A DNA stretch of 64,000 bases from RHKX01 sp963784885 (GTDB lineage: Bacteria > Actinomycetota > Thermoleophilia > Solirubrobacterales > 70-9): the NCBI GenBank assembly GCA_963784885.1, contig CAWATA010000004.1, positions 558,001-622,000 on the forward strand, in the 5' to 3' direction. The position numbers and the translations under genes are program-made. The notes under the pieces are model-generated. The model was not told the DNA's origin and made no database searches. It saw nothing but the letters and a program-made list of their open reading frames with translations. Shown one piece after another: positions 58,074 through 64,000 of this stretch (position 1 is its first letter; the number at the start of each line of letters is the position of its first letter).

Positions 58074-59612
58074 ATGTCAACAAGACAGACGATCGTCGGA
58101 GTGGGCGCTCTCGTTGTTCTTGTTGCTTTCTTCCTGCCTTGGATCCACCAGGACCTGCCCGCGGGAGCTGAGGAGGGCCTAGGGATCAGCCCCGATAAGT
58201 CGGGCTTCGATCTCGCGAAGACAGCCGAGAGCGCGACTTCGGGGAAAGACCTACGGATCCTCTTCGTCACGCCGGTGGCGGCGCTTGCAATCTTGGCGAC
58301 GTTGATCCCGGCTGTGCGCGCGAAGCTCGGGGGCATGACGCCAATTCTGCGGCTCGTGTTCGTGGCGGTGGGACTTGCGGTGCTACCGGCCACGCTGCCG
58401 AGCGAGATTAAGGATTACCTCCCCGAGCCCTCCTACGCTTATGGCCTTTGGGTAATCGTCGCTGCGATGATCGGAATCGCCGTAGTTGCTGTACTTGAGC
58501 TGCTCAGCGATCACAAACCTCGGCCCCCGCTCGCCTCCCAACCATCACCGCCGATCGCCCCGCAACCTGCCATGGCGGCGACGGCTGAACCGGACGAGCG
58601 TGTTTGCCCACGCTGCGGGAGCCCGGCAGGCGAGCACCCGTTCTGCGTCGAGTGCGGGCTCGATCTGCGTTCCCGGGGCGAGTTGCCCACCCGCGCCGAC
58701 TGGGCGGCGGGTACCCCGCAACCTCCGCCGCCGATCGCCCCGCAACCTGCCATGGCGGCGACGGCTGAACCGGACGAGCGTGTTTGCCCACGCTGCGGGA
58801 GCCCGGCAGGCGAGCACCCGTTCTGCGTCGAGTGCGGGCTCGATCTGCGTTCCCGGGGCGAGTTGCCCACCCGCGCCGACTGGGCGGCGGGTACCCCGCA
58901 ACCTCCGCCGCCGATCGCCCCGCAACCTGCCATGGCGGCGACGGCTGAACCGGACGAGCGTGTTTGCCCACGCTGCGGGAGCCCGGCAGGCGAGCACCCG
59001 TTCTGCGTCGAGTGCGGGCTCGATCTGCGTTCCCGGGGCGAGTTGCCCACCCGCGCCGACTGGGCGGCGGGTCGCTGGATGCCCCCGGCTCAGCAGGAGC
59101 CTCTAGCCCATGTGACCTCTTCCGCCGCTGCCCCGCCGCCCTCCGCCGTGCCCTCCCCAGGCCCGCCGTCTCCCGGCCCGACTGGCCTCCAGCGAATTAT
59201 GCGTCCGTTGCCTTTGGTGATGGCCGGTGTCGGCCTCGCGGTTATCGCTGCCGTCATCGTCCTGGTTGCAGGCAGCGGCGACGACGAGGCACCTCCCACG
59301 GAGACGGGGGCACCTCCCACGGAGACGACGGCACCTCCCACGGAGACGACGGCACCTGCGCCCGGTCCAGCTGAAACTCCTGAGAGCACAGGCGCGGTCG
59401 GAGGAATCGTGACTGAGGAGCAGCTCTCCCAAATCGCCGTCGGCCAGACCATGGATGAGGTGCGAGCCTTGCTAGGCAAACCAGAAGCCACTGTTTCAGT
59501 GGGTGGGAGATGCTGGTACTGGGGTCTCATCAAGGAGAGGGGTAAGCCCACAGCGGTGGAGGTTTGCTTTGACCGGAACGGCATCGTAGAACGCTTTGGT
59601 GAATTTAAGTGA
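58074..59612 (+). CDS. Membrane protein with three tandem zinc ribbons and a C-terminal exported domain
   Basis: A 512-residue protein. Residues 1-150 contain about four hydrophobic helices (IVGVGALVVLVAFFLPWIHQ and later ones). Residues 159-333 hold three identical 60-residue units, each with CPRCGSPAGEHPFCVECGLD. A Pro-rich linker leads to a further helix (VMAGVGLAVIAAVIVLVAGS) and a Thr/Pro/Glu repeat. The last about 70 residues (EEQLSQIAVGQTMDEVRALL, GKPEATVSVGGRCWYWGLIK) resemble a BamE/SmpA-type fold. Membrane topology places the ribbons in the cytoplasm and the C-terminal domain outside. ATG 58074 lies just after the previous stop; TTG 58068 overlaps it. No known family covers the whole architecture. 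Confidence 0.82.
   Translation: MSTRQTIVGVGALVVLVAFFLPWIHQDLPAGAEEGLGISPDKSGFDLAKTAESATSGKDLRILFVTPVAALAILATLIPAVRAKLGGMTPILRLVFVAVGLAVLPATLPSEIKDYLPEPSYAYGLWVIVAAMIGIAVVAVLELLSDHKPRPPLASQPSPPIAPQPAMAATAEPDERVCPRCGSPAGEHPFCVECGLDLRSRGELPTRADWAAGTPQPPPPIAPQPAMAATAEPDERVCPRCGSPAGEHPFCVECGLDLRSRGELPTRADWAAGTPQPPPPIAPQPAMAATAEPDERVCPRCGSPAGEHPFCVECGLDLRSRGELPTRADWAAGRWMPPAQQEPLAHVTSSAAAPPPSAVPSPGPPSPGPTGLQRIMRPLPLVMAGVGLAVIAAVIVLVAGSGDDEAPPTETGAPPTETTAPPTETTAPAPGPAETPESTGAVGGIVTEEQLSQIAVGQTMDEVRALLGKPEATVSVGGRCWYWGLIKERGKPTAVEVCFDRNGIVERFGEFK
58549..59072 (+). repeat. Three tandem copies of a 180-bp zinc-ribbon unit
   Basis: Units at 58549-58728, 58729-58908 and 58909-59072 (the last cut short) appear identical at the nucleotide level. 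They are in frame and each encodes one CPRC...CVEC ribbon. The identity implies recent expansion or ongoing homogenisation. Confidence 0.97.
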
Positions 59613-59669
59613 AGTCACTTGAATTCAAGGGTGGTTCAAGCATCAGGAAAGACTGTGTAGGTGGACGAA

Positions 59670-60149
59670 TGAGGCAAGTGAACATTGGTGGCGTGGGCGA
59701 TGCCTGATACCGACGAGCGTGTCTGCCCGCGATGCGGGAGTCCCACGGCCGAGCGCGCATTCTGCGGCGAGTGCGGGTTGGATCTTCAATCGCAGGGTGA
59801 GCTCCCTACCCGCTCCGAGTGGGTGAAGGGCCTCGAAGGCGACCCCAGCGAGGGTCCTGGCCCACCCCCTCTCGGCCCCCTCCGCAGGGATATCGGAAGC
59901 AGTCGAGCAGGCCCCCCCGAGCGGAGGCAGCCGCAGGCGACGCCGGGGTCTCCGCCTGCGAACGCACCTCAAGTCAGGGATTCCTCATCGCATCCACCCG
60001 TCCCATCCCCGGCCCCGCCGGCTCAACCGGCTCCACCGCAAGCCGAACCGCAGGGTCCACCAAGCGGCTGGTACGACGACCCACAGGTGCCTGGAGACAA
60101 GCGTTACTGGGACGGTAGCCAGTGGATCGAAAGGCGCGATTCGCCGCCC
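59670..60149 (+). repeat. Duplicated block, copy 2 (480 bp)
   Basis: Near-identical to 56710-57192. It lacks a TC dinucleotide and one C relative to copy 1; the two losses together restore the frame, changing about 13 residues between them. Confidence 0.95.
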
Positions 60150-60614
60150 ACCGGTGACTTGCTCACAGGCGGTGGTGCCCTCCTGCTACTGATCACGCTG
60201 TTCCTTCCCTGGTACAGGGTTTCGACCGCCGAGTTCTCCTTCGATAGCGGCGGCCAGAGCAAGACCGTCAACGCCTGGAGCGCCCTGGATGTGATCGACA
60301 TTGTCCTGCTAGTGGTTGCGCTGGCGGTCCTCGCCCTCGTGATTCTGGACCTTGTCGGCGCGAGGCCGACAGCTCTTACGGTGCCGCGCGGATCGGTGAT
60401 CCTCGGCCTCGGGGCCATTGCGCTGGTTCTCGTCGTCTTCCGGTTGATCGATCTCCCGAACGAGGTGACGATCGACGGTGTCAGCGACAGCCTCGACGAA
60501 CTCCTCGATGAAGGCGTCATCGACGTCAGCCGAAGCCCGGGAATCTTCCTCGCCCTGCTCTCTGGTGGGGCGATGGCGCTCGGCGGCTGGCTTTCGTCGA
60601 AAGACGAGAAGTGA
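59700..60614 (+). CDS. Zinc-ribbon/DUF2510 membrane protein, paralogue of the gene at 56740
   Basis: A 304-residue protein. The first 150 residues equal the 56740 protein except for a short segment (LGPLRRDIGSSRAGPP replaces the other frame), then a different membrane domain of four helices begins (LLTGGGALLLLITLFLPWYR, VIDIVLLVVALAVLALVILD and others). The zinc ribbon cysteines are at 9, 12, 22 and 25. It looks like a domain swap: the duplicated 5' block was joined to another membrane anchor. No Shine-Dalgarno is evident; the start follows the sister gene. The function is unknown. Confidence 0.83.
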   Translation: MPDTDERVCPRCGSPTAERAFCGECGLDLQSQGELPTRSEWVKGLEGDPSEGPGPPPLGPLRRDIGSSRAGPPERRQPQATPGSPPANAPQVRDSSSHPPVPSPAPPAQPAPPQAEPQGPPSGWYDDPQVPGDKRYWDGSQWIERRDSPPTGDLLTGGGALLLLITLFLPWYRVSTAEFSFDSGGQSKTVNAWSALDVIDIVLLVVALAVLALVILDLVGARPTALTVPRGSVILGLGAIALVLVVFRLIDLPNEVTIDGVSDSLDELLDEGVIDVSRSPGIFLALLSGGAMALGGWLSSKDEK

Positions 60615-60629
60615 CCCCGGACCAGCACC

Positions 60630-60740
60630 ATGAAGCGCCCCTTACCGACAACTGCCGCCCTAACGGTTGTGGCGATCCTGGTTTCGGTCCTGCTCCTTCT
60701 CGCCGCCTTGGCGGTCGCGCCCGAGCCTGCCTACCTATGA
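60630..60740 (+). CDS. Candidate 36-aa single-helix membrane peptide
   Basis: ATG 60630 opens a 36-codon frame with a basic N-terminus (MKRPLPTTAA) and one strong hydrophobic helix (LTVVAILVSVLLLLAALAVA). It starts 15 bp after the zinc-ribbon gene. There is no convincing Shine-Dalgarno, so expression would depend on coupling. The hydrophobicity pattern supports a real small membrane protein, but chance cannot be excluded. Confidence 0.4.
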   Translation: MKRPLPTTAALTVVAILVSVLLLLAALAVAPEPAYL

Positions 60741-60763
60741 ACCCATTTGCCGGAAATCTCAAT

Positions 60764-60805
60764 CTCAGTAACAACCGCCCGCCACTCAGTAACAACCGCC
60801 CGCCA
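60764..60805 (+). repeat. Two tandem 21-bp repeats
   Basis: CTCAGTAACAACCGCCCGCC plus A occurs twice without spacing (60764-60784 and 60785-60805) in the non-coding gap before the lipoprotein gene. Confidence 0.9.
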
Positions 60806-60828
60806 AATTGGGTGCCCCTACACCTGGT

Positions 60829-60853
60829 GGGCCTGCGTCGCCTTGGCTAGCGT
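60829..60853 (+). promoter_or_regulatory. Promoter-like element B (shared with 56611-56635)
   Basis: It matches element A at 21 of 25 bases and ends in TAGCGT (60848-60853), a possible -10. It lies 100 nt upstream of the lipoprotein ATG. Confidence 0.45.
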
Positions 60854-60953
60854 GCCTTGGAACTCCGAATCCGCTTCGATAGTGGCGAGCAGGCTTCAAA
60901 AGGCCGCGAGCCGTCGATGTCCCAAATCAAGAAGAAAGAAAGGAACAGCCGCG

Positions 60954-61619
60954 ATGAAACGTGCAGCGTCCATAATCGCCGCTTTAGCGCTTGGGGTCAG
61001 TGGAGGCGTCGGCTTGTCCGCGTGCGGCGGCGGCGACGAGTCGAGCAACACGAGTGGCTTCTACAACTCGACGACCGTGAACGACGGCACGACGACAATC
61101 GAATCTGGGGTCGCGCCCACCACCACGACCGAGACTCCGACGGGGCCGACTCCGACCCAGGCCCGGGCGGCCGCCAGGGACCTCGATTCACAGCTAAAGG
61201 CGGCTACCAAGGCCGCAGCGTATAAGAACGTCTATGACTGCGTGAAGAAGGCGGCAGGCAATGGCCTAGAGGCGCTGCAGGCATGCATACCATCGTGTCA
61301 GGAGGGCGTCCAACAGTGCGGCGAGGACGCAAAGCAGCTGACGAAGGCTTTCAAGGCCAGTCCGGATTACGTGCAGAAGGCGTACCAGTCGGCCTATGAC
61401 GCGGCGCTAAAGGCCCTCGAGAAGGAAGCCGAATTTTCCCAGGCCATGGGAGATTTCCTTGCCGGCGGTCCGTACGCGAGTGAGGCCGAAGCCGCGCAAG
61501 CCTTGGACAAGGCGCTCACGCTCGGTGACGAAGCCAAGCCCAAGATCCTGAAGGCGTTTGTGGCGCTCCAAACTGCCCGGTCTGACTTCCGCGAGTACCT
61601 GAACGGGCTCACGCCGTAA
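60954..61619 (+). CDS. Lipoprotein of the accessory block
   Basis: A 221-residue protein with a lipobox (SIIAALALGVSGGVGLSAC; Cys24). A Ser/Thr-rich linker (residues 25-65) is followed by an all-helical domain with four cysteines (YDCVKKAAGNG, ACIPSCQEGVQQCGEDAKQL), probably forming two disulfides, and two helices rich in Ala/Lys/Glu. It should be anchored on the outer face of the membrane. AAAGGA 8-13 nt upstream is the Shine-Dalgarno. No family is recognised. It is preceded by promoter-like element B. Confidence 0.8.
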   Translation: MKRAASIIAALALGVSGGVGLSACGGGDESSNTSGFYNSTTVNDGTTTIESGVAPTTTTETPTGPTPTQARAAARDLDSQLKAATKAAAYKNVYDCVKKAAGNGLEALQACIPSCQEGVQQCGEDAKQLTKAFKASPDYVQKAYQSAYDAALKALEKEAEFSQAMGDFLAGGPYASEAEAAQALDKALTLGDEAKPKILKAFVALQTARSDFREYLNGLTP

Positions 61620-61707
61620 TCGACGCCACCGTCACCACCCGCCGGAACCGTACCTCGGGATCCGTAGAAAGCCGTTCCCAGAACCCGACCCAAGGAGTGA
61701 ATCGAGC

Positions 61708-62205
61708 ATGAACACCAAAAGCAAGAGGCGCCGCGCGGCAGTTGCGGTAGCGGTCGCGGCGGTCGGCGTTCTGTTCGCGACTGCGGCGGCGAGCGCGGTG
61801 AACGATGCGCCGACGAAGGACGACCCGGGCGCCGCGAGTACCGAGGCATCGTCGTCCGGCGGGCCGGCGGCGAGGAGATTCCAGCGCGCATCGACCGCGA
61901 AGGCCGCGACTTCGTCAGACCGCGTCTCAACCGCCGCCAAGCTCAACGTCAACAAGACGCTGAAGAATCTCGTCAAGAAGCACAACAAGCTGGTTCGCAG
62001 TCACAACGAGCTGGTTCGCAAGTTCAACAAGCTGGTTCGCAAGCACAACGAACTGGCCCGCGATGTCGCCAAGTGCGAGAAGATCCAGGACGTGACCCAG
62101 TACTCGGGATACGACTACAAGGGGCAGGCCGGCGCGACCACGGCCCTCGACTACACAGAGCCCGGAGACTCAGTCGACGGACGGATGTTGGTCTACGTCT
62201 GCTAG
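61708..62205 (+). CDS. Exported protein with heptad-repeat coiled coil
   Basis: A 165-residue protein. A signal peptide (AVAVAVAAVGVLFATAAASA) is followed by a disordered Ser/Ala stretch. Then come four 7-residue repeats of the form [R/K]-x-[H/F]-N-[K/E]-L-[V/A] (KKHNKLVRSHNELV, RKFNKLVRKHNELA), a parallel coiled-coil pattern mirrored by degenerate 21-bp repeats at 61978-62061. The C-terminal about 45 residues hold two cysteines, one the last residue (VYVC). A good AAGGAG lies 14 nt before ATG 61708. It is probably cell-surface or periplasm-like. The function is unknown. Confidence 0.8.
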   Translation: MNTKSKRRRAAVAVAVAAVGVLFATAAASAVNDAPTKDDPGAASTEASSSGGPAARRFQRASTAKAATSSDRVSTAAKLNVNKTLKNLVKKHNKLVRSHNELVRKFNKLVRKHNELARDVAKCEKIQDVTQYSGYDYKGQAGATTALDYTEPGDSVDGRMLVYVC

Positions 62206-62220
62206 ACGGACCCGGACGAG

Positions 62221-62340
62221 TCAGCTATTGATGTCGACGGGGCAGTAGTTCCGCCCGCTGTCGCTGCGAGGTTGGGCACCGACGTGCGCGACGGCGCGAT
62301 CCCACTCCGAGGGGTCACCGTACAAGCGTTCGCTCGGCAT
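62221..62340 (-). CDS. Candidate 39-aa protein, leaderless
   Basis: ATG 62340 opens a 39-codon frame (MPSERLYGDPSEWDRAVAHV, ending GRNYCPVDINS) with high GC at third positions. TACGAT ends 6 nt upstream on the minus strand, the same leaderless arrangement as larger genes here, back to back with the promoter of the gene at 62431. A single cysteine and the aromatic/acidic mix look like a folded or partner-binding peptide. No homologue is recognised. Confidence 0.5.
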   Translation of the reverse strand: MPSERLYGDPSEWDRAVAHVGAQPRSDSGRNYCPVDINS

Positions 62341-62346
62341 CGGCCG

Positions 62347-62424
62347 ATCGTAGCCGGGCCGGGGGACGCAACGCCGACCGGAAGGCCGCGCATCTGCGTC
62401 CTGCGGGGCCGCCGCTGCTACCTT
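62347..62424. promoter_or_regulatory. Divergent leaderless promoters
   Basis: TACGAT (62352-62347, minus strand) ends 6 nt before ATG 62340, and TACCTT (62419-62424, plus strand) ends 6 nt before ATG 62431. Confidence 0.5.
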
Positions 62425-62430
62425 GAGCCC

Positions 62431-62739
62431 ATGGAGGCGGAGGCGAAGAACCTCGAGGCGATCTCGAAGGCGATCGACCAGCACAACGCCGGCTGCCCGT
62501 TCCCGGCCGCCGAGGTGCGGATGAACCCGTTCGAGGTCGAGCGGCTCGGCTGGGAGGAGATCCGCGGGCTGCCGATCGTGCCCGATCCGGACCTCGGCAC
62601 GGGGCGCTTCCGGATCGTCTGCTCACGCGACCTCGACGGCGCCGGAATCGAGGAGACGGAGGCCATCGGCACTCCGGTCGAGGTCGGCGCCCCAGTCGAG
62701 GTGCCGGTCCCGGTCCCGGTGAAGCCGGGTAACGACTAG
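62431..62739 (+). CDS. Conserved-looking small protein of unknown function
   Basis: A 102-residue cytoplasmic protein with core-genome codon use. It opens with a helix (EAEAKNLEAISKAIDQHNAG), then a segment CPFPAAEVRMNPFEVERLGW and a beta-rich end (GRFRIVCSRDL), followed by a Val/Pro-rich tail (VEVGAPVEVPVPVPVKPG). The NPFEVERLGW-like stretch suggests a small family of actinobacterial proteins, but no function can be given. ATG 62431 is set by the -10 spacing. It converges with ccdA. Confidence 0.72.
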   Translation: MEAEAKNLEAISKAIDQHNAGCPFPAAEVRMNPFEVERLGWEEIRGLPIVPDPDLGTGRFRIVCSRDLDGAGIEETEAIGTPVEVGAPVEVPVPVPVKPGND

Positions 62740-62768
62740 CCGACGCGGCGTCCGCCGGAGTCATCTAC

Positions 62769-63509
62769 CTACACCTCGTTGAAGAAGTTGATGCCGAGGT
62801 CTTCGAGGGCCTGCTGAGCCTCGAGGTTGAGCCGGGTCAGCTCGCCGGTGAAGACGAGCACGCCCATAACGATCAGGATGACGCCGCCGACGGCCATGAT
62901 CGCCGCGTAGTGGCGCTTGATGAAGCCGAACGCGGTCGTCATCCGGGCGAACGCGATCGCCGTGAGCAAGAACGGGATCGCGAGGCCGAGCGAGTAGACG
63001 GCGAGCATCAGGCCGCCTTGGAGGACCGACCCGGTCGAGCCCGCGAGCGCCAGGATCGCGGCCAGGGTCGGGCCGATGCAGGGTGTCCAGGCGATCGCGA
63101 ACGCGGCGCCGGCGATCAGTGGCCCGCCACTGCCGGCCCGCTCGATCAGCGTCTCGACCCGCCACTCCCGGTTCAGCTTGACGACGAAGAGCTGGGCCAC
63201 GAAGAGCACGCCCATGGCGATGATCAGGGCGCCGGCGATCTTGTCGAGCGTGTCCTGGTTCTGGCGCAGCGTTTGCGTCAGCCCGACCGCGGTCAGTCCG
63301 AGGAGGATGAAGATCGTCGAGAAGCTGGCGATGAAGACGAGCGCGGGGGGGACCACGGTGCGCCAGCTCGCCTTGTCGAGCTCGGCCGCCGAGATCCCGG
63401 TGACCGCCGAGAGGTATCCGGGGACGAGCGGGAGGACGCAGGGGGAGAAGAAGGAGATCATGCCCGCGAACAGCGCGGTGAGCAGGCCGACTCCGCCGAT
63501 CTCGAGCAT
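62769..63509 (-). CDS. ccdA: CcdA-type thiol-disulfide transmembrane protein
   Basis: A 246-residue membrane protein with six helices in two halves. The redox cysteines are in FFSPCVLPLVPGYLS and AWTPCIGPTLAAIL. It passes reducing equivalents from cytoplasmic thioredoxin across the membrane for cytochrome c maturation or other exported thiols. It starts 9 bp after the stop of the thioredoxin-fold/TPR protein on the same strand, so the two are probably co-transcribed. Confidence 0.93.
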   Translation of the reverse strand: MLEIGGVGLLTALFAGMISFFSPCVLPLVPGYLSAVTGISAAELDKASWRTVVPPALVFIASFSTIFILLGLTAVGLTQTLRQNQDTLDKIAGALIIAMGVLFVAQLFVVKLNREWRVETLIERAGSGGPLIAGAAFAIAWTPCIGPTLAAILALAGSTGSVLQGGLMLAVYSLGLAIPFLLTAIAFARMTTAFGFIKRHYAAIMAVGGVILIVMGVLVFTGELTRLNLEAQQALEDLGINFFNEV

Positions 63510-63518
63510 CGCGACCGC

Positions 63519-64000
63519 TCAGGTGATCGCCAGCGCGAGCCGGCGGCGATGGTCGCGTGCGAGCTCGCTGGCGGGGCCGAGCTCGGTGAAGATGGCGACC
63601 ATGATCCGGCGCAGGAGATCGATCCGCTCCGCGTCGCCGTCGGCGATCTGATCCTGCAGCAGGTCGAGGGCGCGTTCGTAGTCGCCGTCGTCCCAGGCGG
63701 CGATCGCGGGGGTGGCCGGATCGTCGGCGCCGAGCTCGATCCGGGCGAGCAGGCCCGAGGCGGTGAAGTCGGCTTCGAACGGCTCGAGGACGGCACGGGC
63801 GCCGTCGGGCTCGCCGGAGGCGAGGAGCAGGCGGCCGAGCTTGACCGCGGCGTCGCTCTGGCCGGGGTCGAGCTCGAGCGCCCGCCGCAACGACGCCTCG
63901 TCGTCGGACGCCGCCAGGCGGTCGGCCTCGGAGGGAGCGAGCCCGTCGAAGAACTCCTTGACCTTCGCCGGCGGAATCGCGCCGGTGAACTCGGCCGCGA
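63519..64000 (-). CDS. Thioredoxin-fold/TPR co-chaperone (CnoX/YbbN-like), 5' end outside window
   Basis: About 160 C-terminal residues are visible. The window edge begins near the end of the thioredoxin domain (AAEFTGAIPPAKVKEFFDGL), then a TPR-like region follows (RRALELDPGQSDAAVKLGRL, YERALDLLQDQIADGD) and an end rich in Arg (ARDHRRRLALAIT). This matches YbbN/CnoX, which binds unfolded proteins and works with GroEL/thioredoxin. The catalytic or degenerate CxxC motif lies outside. It is paired with ccdA downstream. Confidence 0.85.
   Translation of the reverse strand, partial: AAEFTGAIPPAKVKEFFDGLAPSEADRLAASDDEASLRRALELDPGQSDAAVKLGRLLLASGEPDGARAVLEPFEADFTASGLLARIELGADDPATPAIAAWDDGDYERALDLLQDQIADGDAERIDLLRRIMVAIFTELGPASELARDHRRRLALAIT

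Noticed and set aside
58549..59072. Tandem repeats considered as a CRISPR array
   Set aside because: The units are 180 bp, contiguous without spacers, in frame and encode zinc ribbons.
56000..62200. Prophage or integrative element with att sites
   Set aside because: No integrase, transposase, structural or replication genes are seen, and no matching direct repeats flank the block; the tRNA gene in the window is 44 kb away.

Overview
This 64 kb window is very GC-rich chromosomal DNA with strong GC bias at third codon positions. The gene set is actinobacterial: mIHF (mihF) next to gmk and rpoZ, a short actinobacterial omega subunit, a CysO-type sulfur carrier, a GarA-like FHA protein beside an FtsR-like MerR regulator, an RsiG-like c-di-GMP-binding anti-sigma protein, a WS/DGAT acyltransferase and the MEP isoprenoid genes dxr and ispG. 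Many exported basic proteins, together with the pyr-mihF-gmk-rpoZ-coaBC-dxr-rseP gene order, suggest class Thermoleophilia (Solirubrobacterales or relatives). That placement is inferred from gene content, not from a search.

Layout. 1-4.3 kb: the end of threonine synthase, a CysO-like carrier, a nucleotide-sugar pair (nucleotidyltransferase and NDP-sugar epimerase/dehydratase), then on the minus strand a GT4 glycosyltransferase and a GroES-like protein with a C-terminal zinc ribbon. 4.3-13.7 kb: envelope and secreted proteins (lipoprotein, TMEM175-type channel, exported hydrolase, two type I sulfatases), tRNA-Arg(CCG), RNase Z and two small exported proteins. 13.8-23.3 kb: the pyrimidine operon pyrR-pyrB-pyrC-(isochorismatase-like)-carA-carB-pyrK-pyrD, with overlapping or nearly touching genes, preceded by a PyrR-binding hairpin that takes in the pyrR Shine-Dalgarno. 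23.4-28.4 kb: mihF, gmk, rpoZ, coaBC, dxr, rseP. 28.4-38.6 kb: acyl-CoA synthetase, LOG-family protein, EttA, a secreted propeller protein, ispG, a GNAT, proS and a CDP-alcohol phosphatidyltransferase. 38.6-42.3 kb: RsiG-like protein, zinc-ribbon/FHA protein, FtsR-like MerR, SRPBCC protein, AGPS-like flavoenzyme. 42.3-55.9 kb: a membrane protein with HTH and anti-sigma-like domains, a hotdog thioesterase, nadE, an exported metallopeptidase, a molybdopterin oxidoreductase, a K+ channel, an amidase, a CPA2 antiporter, a WS/DGAT, a c-di-AMP riboswitch with its RlpA-like cell-wall protein, and dinB.

55.9-62.2 kb is different. After about 0.8 kb of structured non-coding DNA comes an accessory block of lower GC and looser codon use. 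It encodes three zinc-ribbon membrane proteins, one carrying three identical 180-bp zinc-ribbon units. Genes one and three share a 480-bp duplicated 5' part that differs by two compensating indels. A tiny membrane ORF, a lipoprotein and an exported heptad-repeat protein follow. No integrase, transposase or known system is visible. It is the best candidate for something undescribed. 62.2-64 kb returns to core-type DNA, with a 39-codon candidate gene, a conserved-looking small protein, CcdA and the C-terminal part of a CnoX/YbbN-like protein.

Regulation. At least a dozen genes have a TANNNT-type -10 hexamer ending only 6-8 nt before the start codon and lack a Shine-Dalgarno, so leaderless transcription looks common. 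Structured RNA control is visible at the pyr operon (PyrR) and at the RlpA-like gene (c-di-AMP riboswitch).
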